A stretch of 64,000 bases of DNA from Ochromonas danica. Lineage: Eukaryota > Sar > Chrysophyceae > Chromulinales > Chromulinaceae. Positions 42,301-54,300 of the stretch are shown piece by piece. Position numbers and translations under genes: made by a program. Below the pieces are notes generated by a model. That model had not been told where the DNA came from, did no database searches, and saw only the letters and a program-made list of their open reading frames with translations. Each line of letters opens with the position of its first letter. Positions within the stretch are counted from its first letter, which is position 1. The DNA is taken from positions 62,001 to 126,000 of the forward strand of contig VKHL01000037.1 in the NCBI GenBank assembly GCA_015146655.1, written 5' to 3'.

Positions 42301-45300
42301 TCAATAAAAATCGAAGTTTCCCAAAGTTCGGAAGCACAACTATGAGCATCATGTTGGAAGAGGTGGAGCGTGCTCTTGCCAACGATCATCACGTCGAGTG
42401 GCATGATGTCATGCATGAACAGATGATTTACCGCAAAGCGTTAACTGTGGTAGACGGTCAGCCTACGTATGATTACAAGTGGAGCATTCTTGCTTCGAAT
42501 AGTGATAATAAGAACGCTGATTGGCTTGCTAGAAAAGCCCTCTTGTCATCCTTGGGAATGCATGTTCCAACAGTAGAGGATTTGCGTCGAGAAGACCGGA
42601 AAGTGCTTGACTCGTATCTTGGCCATGGCTTAGGAGTTCCGCTTGATGGTGCACGTACTGAACTTAGTTCGAGTGGCCATCCATTTGATTTCGAAATAGG
42701 CTCTCTTCCCATCATTGACGGGAAGCAATTTGTGCTGACCTTGGATTTCGTGATGAAAATGCTCATCATCAACGAACGAATTGAATGCAAAATGCCTTGC
42801 ATCATGGAAGGAGAGACTGGAGTAAGTAAGACAGCATTAACCAGGATGCTGTTTACCATCAAGAATTTGTCCTCCAAGCCATCTGCTCTGTGTGAAAGGA
42901 TGAGACAGATAATTGACACCAATCACTTGAACGATATTGATGCTAAGAAACTACTGGTATTGCACGAGCTGTGCAACCATTGGAATATTCCCCAAGAAAA
43001 TGGCAATATTGCAGCAGCATGGAATGATGTGGATGCCTTGTGCCATGCAATGTGCTCCACTAATGCTCATGTAGTTGTGGATGCCATTCTACAGGAGTTG
43101 AAGAATGATCCATCTTTAGATCCCTTACTTAGCCTTCCTTTGGATTGTTTACGTTGCATTAACTATGCTGATCATCCGACGCAAGTGCTGAAATGGTTTG
43201 TTGATAATATTGGCGAGCAAAGGAAGCAGGAACGAGATATGAGTTGGACATTCTATCCTGTTAATGTCCATGCAGCTATGACTGCTGCTGAAATCAGAAC
43301 TATTGTGGAGACTGTGGTTGAGCGGTCCAAACGGCTTACTACTATGGGCAGAATTGTTTCTTCCAAACTGCATGACAGCATCAAGTTGTGCATATTCTTT
43401 GATGAGATTAATACTTGCACCTGTATGGGAGTTTTGAAAGAGATTATTGCGGACCACAGTTTCAATGGCGTAGCATTGCCTGACAATGTTGTTATAATCG
43501 CTTCTTGCAACCCTGCCCGTGAGAAGATTGCCTTGCATGGAGATCGACGAGAAGAGCAAGGTCTTGAATGGGTGTCGGGTCATTACCAGGTGCATCCTCT
43601 TCCGCCTTCTCTTCAGCTCATGGCATGGAGTTATGGCTCACTTCAACCAAAACAAGAACAAGAGTTTATCGAGAAACGTTTAGCTTACTTTCTTCCTTCG
43701 TCTCACAAGTCCAAGTTGGTATTCTTTGCCAGGTGCATATTTGAAGCTCAGCAACTCACAAGAGAACTAGCCACTGAGCATGTCAGACTCGTGTTGAAAA
43801 CTAAATATCCCGATATTACTGAAGATGAAGTGATGGCAAGAGCGAGCTCCTCAGTTTCTCTTCGGGATATTTTGAGAGTATTCAGAATATTCTCCTTTCT
43901 ACTGACTGCACCTAAAGAGCTGCTGAGAGTTCTTTTGTTGGGGACCCTCGAGGAGCAACAAGACTCCGAAAGACAGAAATTAATGATCGCTATTGCGGTG
44001 ACATACTACATGCGGCTTGGGTTAGACCCAAGCAATCCAAATAACGACTTTCGCAAGAAATTTCAATCTAGGCTTAAGGCTTCTTGTGGACGATTGGTTG
44101 ACATTGAAGCTGAGTTAATTCCAGTTATGGAAAGAGTGATCGAGCAGACAAATATTGGTCCTGGTATTGCCAGAACAAGAGGCTTGGAGGAGAATATCTT
44201 CATGGTGTTCATTTGCAATATCACAAAAACCCCATTAATGATTGTCGGCCCACCTGGTTCATCCAAAACTCTTGCGGTCACCATTGTGTGTGAGAATGCT
44301 CGTGGCGAATACTCAAAGACAGAACTCTATCGGGCAGCACCAAGTATGATCTCCTTTCACTACCAATGCAGTCGCCGCAGCACCAGTGGGCAGATCAAGG
44401 AGATTTTCGAAAGAGCCATTGAGCGTCAAGCCAAAGCAGACAGAGATGGCGTTGACATTTGCTGCTTTGTGTTCATGGATGAAGCAGGCTTGCCCGAAGA
44501 AGAGCGAGAGAGTCTCAAAGTGCTTCACTATTATTTGGAAGATCATGTTTCGGTTGCTGCTAGGGTGGGTTTTGTGGCTATCACAAATCATATTCTGGAT
44601 GCGGCAAAAAGCAATCGATGCGCTTTGTTAACCAGATCAAAGCCTGGTCATGAAGAGCTTCTGAGCATTGCCCGGGGATGCTTAGGTTCTGATGATGAAC
44701 GCAAGAGAATGGTCTCTACGATTTCCTTGATTGATCGTGGTGGTGTTTCTTCCCGACGAGGCAGTATCCTTCCAGTCGATTCTTTTGGGAAAGGACACGT
44801 AGTAAGTCTTCTGGATGCATTGTGTGATTCCTTCGAGGCTGGTATGAATGAGGTGGAGCATCCTATATCTCATGTTAAACCTCCAGCAGAGTTCACTGAC
44901 TTTATAGGCCTACGAGATTTCATGCATTTTATCAAGTCCTTGAGATCTCTGTCAGAATGTCGTCGCTCCTTATCATCGATTCAACAGTCAGTTATATCAT
45001 CTGAAATGGTGGTTGAAGCATTGGAACTGACTATGAATGGCTTGGACAAGGCTACCATGCAAGAGATAATTCGCTTCTTTCTCTCTTGTTTTAGTTGTCC
45101 GTCGTCGTCGTCGTCCGCAAATCGTGTTTTACGCAATCCGGTTGATCTCTTACTCACATCAGTCAAGGAACTAAGAACGGGTAGTCATGGTCGCTGTATT
45201 CTCATTATCGACACCACATCTAATGATGCTATTCTTCGAGAAATCAATAAGTTGCTGCAGATTGAAGATCCGAAATTGCTACGGTTGAGCGATTTTCCTG

Positions 45301-48300
45301 ACGATGCAGCACTGCAGCAAATTAATATCATCAGCAAGGTTCGATGGTCGACTGAGAAGGGTGATACCTACATTCTCTCAAACACAGAGATGGTTAATGA
45401 AGGTCTCTACAATTTGTTTAACCAACATTTTCGCAAATTTGAGGATCATTCGAGCGGGGAGATAGAAGTCGTCTATCATACAACTATTGCTGTGGGAGCT
45501 CATTCGCGCAGGTGCAAAGTGAGTCCAAAGTCCAAATGCTTGGTTCATTTGACGCTCCAGGAATTGCAAACAGCGCCAGCACCCTTTCTCAATCGCTTTG
45601 CGAAGTTTCGTATCACCATGGCTGATGTGCTGCAGCATAGGCTTCAGTCACATCCTTTAATCGAAGAGCTTCCTATTCTGTTTGATATCTTGAAGCCTCT
45701 ATATCATCATGCCATGCAGTTCATTAACTATGTGGGTGAACAGGCTTTCTGTGGATTTGCCAAAGGCCAAACAGTCGAATCTGCAATTTTGAAGACACTT
45801 AACAAATGGTGGGGGGGTATGGAAAGTTTTCTAACCACAGTCAGTACCTATGTTAATGATGAAGATCTGATTGGCGCATTATTTGCAGAATTTCAAACGA
45901 GACCCAACCTTCAAAAGATGGTAGATCAAACCATGAGATGTAAATCTTCCTTGAGGGACTTATTTAGTGACAATGGTGATCCTTCATTGTTGCCAGCAAA
46001 TACCAATAATAAGGAAGAAGAGTGCGTTGTAGATGTGAGAAAGGCAATCGTAGCTCATGTGTTATTGAGAGAAGTGTTGAATGCACTTTTGCAGATCGCT
46101 ATACCAGAGTTTTTCCTTTCCCATTTCGAGAGACTGCCTTTATCTCTCACGAAGTCATTTCTCAGAGAAGACAACTTCCATCTTGACTGGACATCTCGGA
46201 GGAAGCAGATCATATTCACTAGGATGACCAAGGACATTGTTCAATTGGCGTCCTCCTCCCCCACCTCTGCAATCAGATCATATCAGTGCGAAGCGTTCTC
46301 AACTTTCACTCGTGAAAGCCAATTCGTGGACTTTATTCGAGAACATTATCATCATCATAATAACCAAAGGAACTTGGCTATTCTCTTTGACGTCACACAG
46401 ACTCTGAATTCGCAAATCAATTTTGCTCGGTCAGTAATTGACGAGGTCGAGAAGCATTGTATAATAGACAATATATCAATTAAAGACAAGAACATTATTT
46501 TACTGTTGTGCATTCCCAATTCGGATTTGACGCTTTGTCATCGATATGATAGTACCTTGCATGAAGAATGGGCCTATCGCTATCTTGATGGCCTCCACTC
46601 ATCAAAAGTGATTCCCTGGCTTCAGTTGCTTTGCGGAGAGATGTCAACACAAGATATTCCAGCATTCCTTCGAAAAATGCTGTTGGAATGGCTACCGAGC
46701 GCTGTCAAGAGAGTGGGCACTGTTATAAAGCTACATATTCCTCTCAATTCAAATGGTCAACACAATCTATTTGAAGTGCGTGAGAAGTATTTGCATTCGA
46801 TACTTTCTTTGTCTATCTCAGTGAACGCCAGCAGTGGTGGTGGAAGGCAATTGTTCCAGGATATGCTCTTAGATAAATACATCGGAATGTGGCTACAAGA
46901 GGATGGTCAACTCCTCAAATCCGAAGTACAGCATGGCGTTTACATCCATGCTACATGCCAAAAGCAATCCTCTCTATTAGAGTCCATCACTTCGGGTATT
47001 CATCATATGTTTTGTAAATTCGTTGCAACATCATTGATTGAGCATGTCGAGGTTTTCCCACCAAATGCTGAACCTGTTGAGAAACTCGAAGAGATGGAGA
47101 GGCTATCATTTGATCGACTATTTTATGACGGACTGCTGTTGCTGCCTTCACCTCCGATGTCTGCACTTCAAGCACCGCTCAGTCACCTATCATTGCCGAA
47201 CAATCAGTTCCTCCAAGAAGTTGATCATCAACGCAGCACTTCCTTCTTACCATTCTTTCGAAAGATCTTCCACAAAATGGAGATGCTCGCTTCTCAAATC
47301 CTGCGTGACACGCAAAATCTCTGTGATAACGAGGAAGAAGAAGATGAATCATGGAGTGATCACGTCAAAGCTGTGCATGAATTGCTGGGGAGTGGCACAG
47401 ATACACTATCGAAGTTAGTTTTGGATCATTGTTGGAAGCTGGACCAGGCACAGCTCGGACAATATTTGAAGAGTTACCTTACTCTCTATTTTGTTGATTT
47501 GTCGATATCTGACCAGCAGATGCAATTTGTTGAGTCGTGGTTCACTTCACAATTGGAGGAGATAGAAGGAGGTGGAGCGGTAGTCCAAATACATTTGATT
47601 GGTCAATGGTACAAGGCAGGGTTAGTCCCCTTGGTCCAAACTATAGAGCCGTTGTTGGCTCTTTCCGCTGGTCTTGGTTGTCAGCCCATGGATTCGCTTG
47701 TTTCATCTCTTTTTCAGTTATGTGAGGCGGGAGATGCTTTAAATGCGGTCATTGTTGATCATTGCTATAAACTAATGGAAGAATGTTTGGCAAATGATTA
47801 TGAATGGCTGCAAAAGTGGGTGTCTGTAACAAGAGAAATGCAGTTGGTTGCGTTATCGTCGTCTCTATCTCGAGAAAAGCAACTCAAGGTCGATGCAATT
47901 TGGATCTGTAGTGTGATATGTTCTTCTGAATTTCCTTGTGACAACAAAGAGGATGAAAACAAATTGTTCTGCGTGTTAAAGGAGAAGTTAGTTCCCTATT
48001 TGCTTCAAACAGTGCAGTTGGTTTCTGAAACAGATAAATGCTGCTGTCCCTTCTCATTTGAACAAATCTGGGATATATGTGACCAATGTAGCAGGGGACT
48101 GGAGGCTTTGATTGCATTGACTGCTTACTGGATAGAGCGGAGATATGCAATGGAGGAACTGGATTGGATCCTCGAAACAGTTTTAAATGACTCCAAGTAT
48201 GTTGCAACAGTGCCTGAGAAGATGATCGTTTTGTTGGAGACGATAATTGCTGGGCGGCAGCAGTCGATGACTGATATGCTTGGAAGTACATCCTTTGACC

Positions 48301-51300
48301 ATTGGATAGAAGTGATGAGTAAACAAAAGAAGTTAGAAGACATGTTGCACGTACGATATCCGCAAAAATATTTTCTTCCTCCTTGGTTTTGTGACGAAGA
48401 CCATTCCAATGCTTGTGCTCCAATAGCAACAATCTTCTTCTATTTGACATGGAAATGGTTGCTGTTTTTCCACTCTCAGAGTGATCTAAAGACTATTATA
48501 CATCTAGCTGAGTCTTTGATCGAGCAGAACCAACGAGAAGGGAACACCTTCAGCTATTGTCGACGAGTGGCTGTGGCAGCTGTTCAAGTGATGCTGATTC
48601 GCAAACTTGCCCAACACATTTTGAAGAATAACCTTCCTTTACAAGATGACGATCAGCTCAAGAATCAAATCTCAATATTTGAGCAATGCACTGATTGGAA
48701 AGATGAGTTTGTGACTGTCATGGCGAATCTCTCGGCAAAATCTTGTCTTCAATGGGTTGACAGTGTGAAGAAGTGGATTGATCTTCTTCAGCAACAAAAT
48801 CAAGCTGCCGGCGGCGACACTACCCTTTTGTCGTGGCTCCAACTTTCTGTGGATAATCTCAATGCACCAACTGGTGAGTCCTTGCCTTTGTTTGATTCAC
48901 ATCATGTTGTTGCTTCTCGTCGTTCATATTGGATCAGTTGTGGAGAGGATCTTACGAGTTGGTCTATTTCCTTTGTTCCTCCATATTTGAGCTTTTTGTT
49001 GCGGAACCTAAGATTGATCAATCTGCTTTGGGTTATCCCAGACATCATGGAGTTCTATTCGTGGTTGACAGAAACTGTCAACAGATTCTTAATTACTGAG
49101 ACACAAGCGCAGAATCTCAATGTACGCACTATGCTGACCAAAATCAATAGTGTTGATGATGTCGAATACAAAACTCTTTGGGTTCGTGTTGTAGTGGGCA
49201 CGGACTGCTTCATCCAAGACTTCCAAGCAAGCTTCTCGCCGCTAGCTGATGACATGAGTATATGGGATCTTGTGTCTGTCCGTAATAATGCTAATGGACA
49301 GAAAGGAAAAGGAAAGCTCATGGAGTTGTTGGAGGCAATGGTGGACAGTTATCATTCACTTATTGGCTCCGTAGGAGTCCTTCAAAATAAAGCAGAGCTT
49401 CACTCCCTTGATTGTTTGAATGGTATCTCTGAAATCAACAAGAAGCGCTTGGAAGATCTATCAATGAAGGCTTCTTCTTGTCAGAGTTTACTAACTGGCA
49501 TTGCTACTTTCACCAATGACGTGCAAATAGAGCGCAGGAAGACTGAATTAATGGGCAGATGGCCCACCTTAATAGCGACCTGCTGCGATTGGAACAACAC
49601 TGAGAATCCTTGGGAAAATGAGAAGAAGAGGTTAGATAAAGAACTTCTGGCTTTCAAAAGCTCGCTAAAATATATTCCCCGGAGATTCTATGATGTCAAG
49701 TACTGCTATTTCGAAGAGCTCTCAATGAAGCCATCTGTGTCGATCTCGTTGGAATCATTCTTCAGTCAAATTTTCCATTCGTTGGAATACAATGAAATCG
49801 TAAGCTTATCGGATACTTTGCGGATTCTCTGTGAAGGCCATTCTGTTGGAAGCAGTATGACTACTATGGCTGTACGTGATCTGTTGACAAAGCTTTATCC
49901 TCAAACGGATGCTGAGAAGACCCTTCGTATGCACCTGGATATCTCGGACGATGAAAAGATAGCGTTCTTATTGTCAATGCATGTGGAAGAAATCCCGAAA
50001 CTCCAGAATTACCTTGGCAGTGTGCTGCAGTCAGAAGCTTACATCTTTGCTAGCAAGAGTATTGAATTAAAGCGCAGCTGGAGTCAAAATGTGGAAGAGA
50101 CACTCGATGCTATAGTCACCACTTTAGCTAACCTCCCAGAGATGGCAAAGCATTTGGAAGCTCATCTCGCTAAACAAGAGATTGTAATTGCTTCCCACCC
50201 ACATATATCCCTGCAATCGGTGATACAAAAGCTGTTCTTATCTGAGCAAGCAATGTTCCGCCAACTGGGTCTTTTGAAACATCTTGCAGAAGGTCTGAAG
50301 GAAAAGCTTCCTGACTTTCGATTGCTGTGTGGCCATTACGTTCCATTGCGTCTCAAATTACGTCAGTGGGGAAAACAAAAAGCAGGGAAACACTCCAATC
50401 GTTCTTGGCGCTGGCCTTTCTTATTCATTGGTGAGAGCTCTGATGATGGAAGTTTGTCAATGCAGAGAGAAGAGAAAATGTCCATCCAACAACTGCGTGA
50501 GAACTACTTCACTCCTTGGTTCTTACTGGATAGCCAACGAGAAGCTTCAGTGCTACAAAATGAAAATGTTGAGGCAGAGATCTTAGATCGTCATCAACAT
50601 GAAGAACAAGCTGTTCGTCGGCTTCAAGTATGGTGGAGAAGAATTCGCTTGGCGAAAGACATCCGCGTAGGGAAATTACTTGAAGAGGACGACTCTTCTT
50701 CTGAGCCTTTTGCTCCAGCGGATCCAATTGAGGAAGGAAGAGGCGACAGCAAGGGAGGGAGAGGTAGAAGTGGTAGAGGGAGAGGGAGAGGAAGAGGGCG
50801 GGGGAATAGAGGTAGAGGAGGAGGAAGAGGCAAGGCTGCTGCAACGAATGATGGACTTGCAAGAGCTTTTCTTGAAATGAAGCGACAGAGCGAACTAGTT
50901 GCTACCCTACGAGATTTGATGTGTCAACCGATGAAGCAGTGCTTGATATCTTTGATTCGATCATCGATCGATGAGTTGGTTGCATTGGATGAGAGTTCAA
51001 GAGGCCAAGAGGAAGTTCGCAAAGCCGAAGACCGTTTGAGAGAATTTGATGCAGCGTTAAGTGCTGCTTTGCAGAAGCTCTATCACAATCGTGCGATGCG
51101 ACCAATATCTTTGAATGAATTGAAGTCTTCAATCGAAGAGCTGCAAGCTCTGGGACACAGTGGTGAAGAGCTGGACGAAGCGATGGCAATTCTTTCCATA
51201 GCCACGGAGTTGGCCAACAGAGGTTTGGAAATGGGGGAAAATACCACGAGTCTATCCCTGTATCAATGTTTAGAATATTATGAGGAAGCCAGCCAAGTTG

Positions 51301-54300
51301 GGATCGAGATTGATGAGAGATTGCTGGCACGCAAAGAACTGCTTGAAACAGAACTAAAAGAGTTCAAGAAACAACTTCAAGAAGCAGTCGTCAACCATCC
51401 TGCTGAAGTGGTTGAAAGAATTATTAAATCTGAAAGAGAATGGACTGAGGACTCAGTTTTGTGCCTTCCAAACAGTCCAGCAAATCTTGCGAATGCTGCC
51501 AAGCAAATGGTGTCAAAGCTGCAATCTAGTTTAAACAGTTCCAACAAATCCGATGCGGTGCGGCCTGTGGATAGCGCTGTTAGTGATCTTGAACGCATTC
51601 CACTCTCGGATTGGAAGCACTCTGCTTTATATTTAGCTCTTGCGTTCTCGTCTCCTTCCCACGTGGATCTTTATCGTGATGACTCTAGAGATTACTTGGA
51701 CACCTACCTGGAAAATTGCAAAGAAGGAGAAGATATCAGCGCTATCCTACTTTTGGTTCTTGCCCGCTTGGATGATAATCTTGACTTTCGAGTGGCGTGT
51801 TTACGTCGATGCCATTGGATGTCTGTACGTGCATTTATGACAGACATTGAGCGGCAACTATCTTCTTCAACGTTTCCTTTGGGCACAGGCTCCTCTTCGG
51901 TTGACTGTGCTCAAGCTATTGCCAATAACAGAAAGGGAGGGACAAGAAAGACTGAATCAGCTGCCGAAAGATGGCTCAGACTTAAAACGATGCCAAATGC
52001 ACCACAGTGTGCACCAATGGATGAGCTGATGAGTCTGATAGGTCTTGCAGCTATAAAAGAGAAAATCTTGGATATTTTTGAGACTCTTTGCAGGGAGAAA
52101 TTACTTCCACCTTCGCGTCGCGTCCCTCAAGTACATCATTTCGTGCTTCTTGGAAATCCAGGAACGGGAAAGACTACTATTGGCAAGTTGCTTGGCAAGA
52201 TTCTTCATGCCATTGAACTGAGGCGGAAGGATATCTTTGTGGAGACAACTGGAGAGCAATTGACTAGAATGGGAGCCGATGAAGTTGCTAAACTCATTTC
52301 TCAAGCTTCTGGAGGCGTGCTTTTCATTGACGAAGCCTATGCTATGGACCCTGCCTCGAATCGCGATGGCGCTTCTGTGGCAATGCAGCTCCTGGATGCA
52401 GCAGAAAAACAGCGAGGTGATTTGTCAATCATCTTGGCGGGATATAAGGACGATATTCAAAGCAAGCTTTTTGACTTTAACGATGGGTTTCATCGTCGAT
52501 TTCCTTTCGTCTTTGTTTTTGATGACTACACTGAAGATGAACTTGGTGAGATATTTTCAAAAATGTGTCGTGACTATAAATGGCGACCAGAGGATGCTGC
52601 TGTTCGATTGGCTGCAAGAAGAGTGGCGAGAGGGAGGGGCAGGAAGTCTTTTGGCAATGCAGGAGCTGTCAGGGTTCTATTCGAAGCCACTTATCGTCGA
52701 GCAGTTACTCGGCTTGCATCACTTTACGATCACAACAATAATGTCCTCTTGATTGAAGACGTCTTGGGTCCTCCTCCTTCACGACAGATGATTCCAGACT
52801 TAGACCTGGCTTTGGATGAGCTAGACAATATGATCGGATTGGAGTCTGTCAAGAAGAAGATTATGGGTCTAGTGGAATTAGCCAAAGTAAATTATGAACG
52901 AGAGCTCCAAGGAGAAGATCCCGTCTATGTGCCTTTGAATAAAGTCTTCTTAGGCAATCCAGGCACAGGTAAAACAACGGTAGCTAAACTCTATGCACGT
53001 ATCTTAGGAGGGTTGGGCATGCTCTCTAATGGTTCATGTGAAAAGTGCCAACCTCGTGATTTGCTGGGAACACATGCAGGGGAGACACCACGCAAGACAA
53101 GCCGCTTGCTGCAGCGATGCCAGGGCAAAGTGTTGATTATCGATGAAGCTTATGGATTACATGGCCCGCATTATGGACCTGAAGCCGTCAATACTCTCGT
53201 GGATCTGGTTCAAGGAGCACCTGGCGAAGATATTGCCGTTGTGCTCATTGGTTATGAAAAGGAGATGAAGAAAATGTTCCGCGAGATGAATCCTGGATTA
53301 ACCAGGAGGTTTGCCTTAGATGATGCATTCATCTTTGAAGACTACTCTGATGCAGAGTTGGAGCGTGTTGTTTTGAAGATGGCACAAGACAGCAATCTCG
53401 TATTGCCTCGCCCGGTGCGGTCGTTGATGATCAAAGAATTGTCCAGGCAACGGTTTGCTCCTAACTTTGGCAATGCAGGCAATGTAGTCACTATGTTTTC
53501 TACAGTGAAGCAGCGTGTATTTTTACGAGATCCCAACTCGAAGAAAGTGCTGGAGACAGATTTAGGTATCAAATCCAAGGATGCCAACAGTTACTCCGAT
53601 CTCCTCTCTGGTCTTTATAAAGTCGATCACGTTGTACGAGAGATGGAATCGCTTAAATCGGTTATTGAGCAATGTGATAGAGATGGGGAAGATCGTTCGC
53701 AGTATCTCAAGAATTATATATTTTTAGGTAGTCCAGGCACTGGCAAGACGACTGTGGCGAAGTTAATGGCCAATATGCTTCATGAGTTAGGCTGTCTTAG
53801 CCGTAACCATGTGGAAATTCGTACTGGACAAGACTTGCAGGGCAGTTTCGTTGGTCAAACAAAAGACAAAGTAAACGAAGCTATGGCGGAGGCGCAAGGC
53901 GGATTGTTATTTATCGACGAGGCTTATACGCTTGGCTCGGGCGGTACTGTTTTTGCACAAGAGGCCGTTGATCAACTCATTGCTCTCATGACTGAGCCCA
54001 GCCATTTGTACAAAACTATGGTAATTCTGGCAGGCTATCCGGCAGAGATGGAAAGGATGATCAGCACAAGCAATCCAGGCCTTCGAAGTCGCTTCACAAG
54101 CAAAATGGACTTTCCTAATTGGGATGCCCATGATTGTGTCGAATATATCAAACACATGGCTGCTGAAAAGGATATCTATCTTCCCGATGATGCGGAAGCT
54201 GCTCTCCTTGCTGGTCTGGAGGACGTCGTGAGTCGCCCCGGATGGGCTAATGCTCGTGATTGCATCTCAACTTCAAAGTATCTTTACGAGGCGCGTGCAC

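Noticed and set aside
50509-50862. Minus-strand frame rich in Pro and Leu
   Set aside because: It is the reverse of the Gly/Arg-rich segment of the giant gene.
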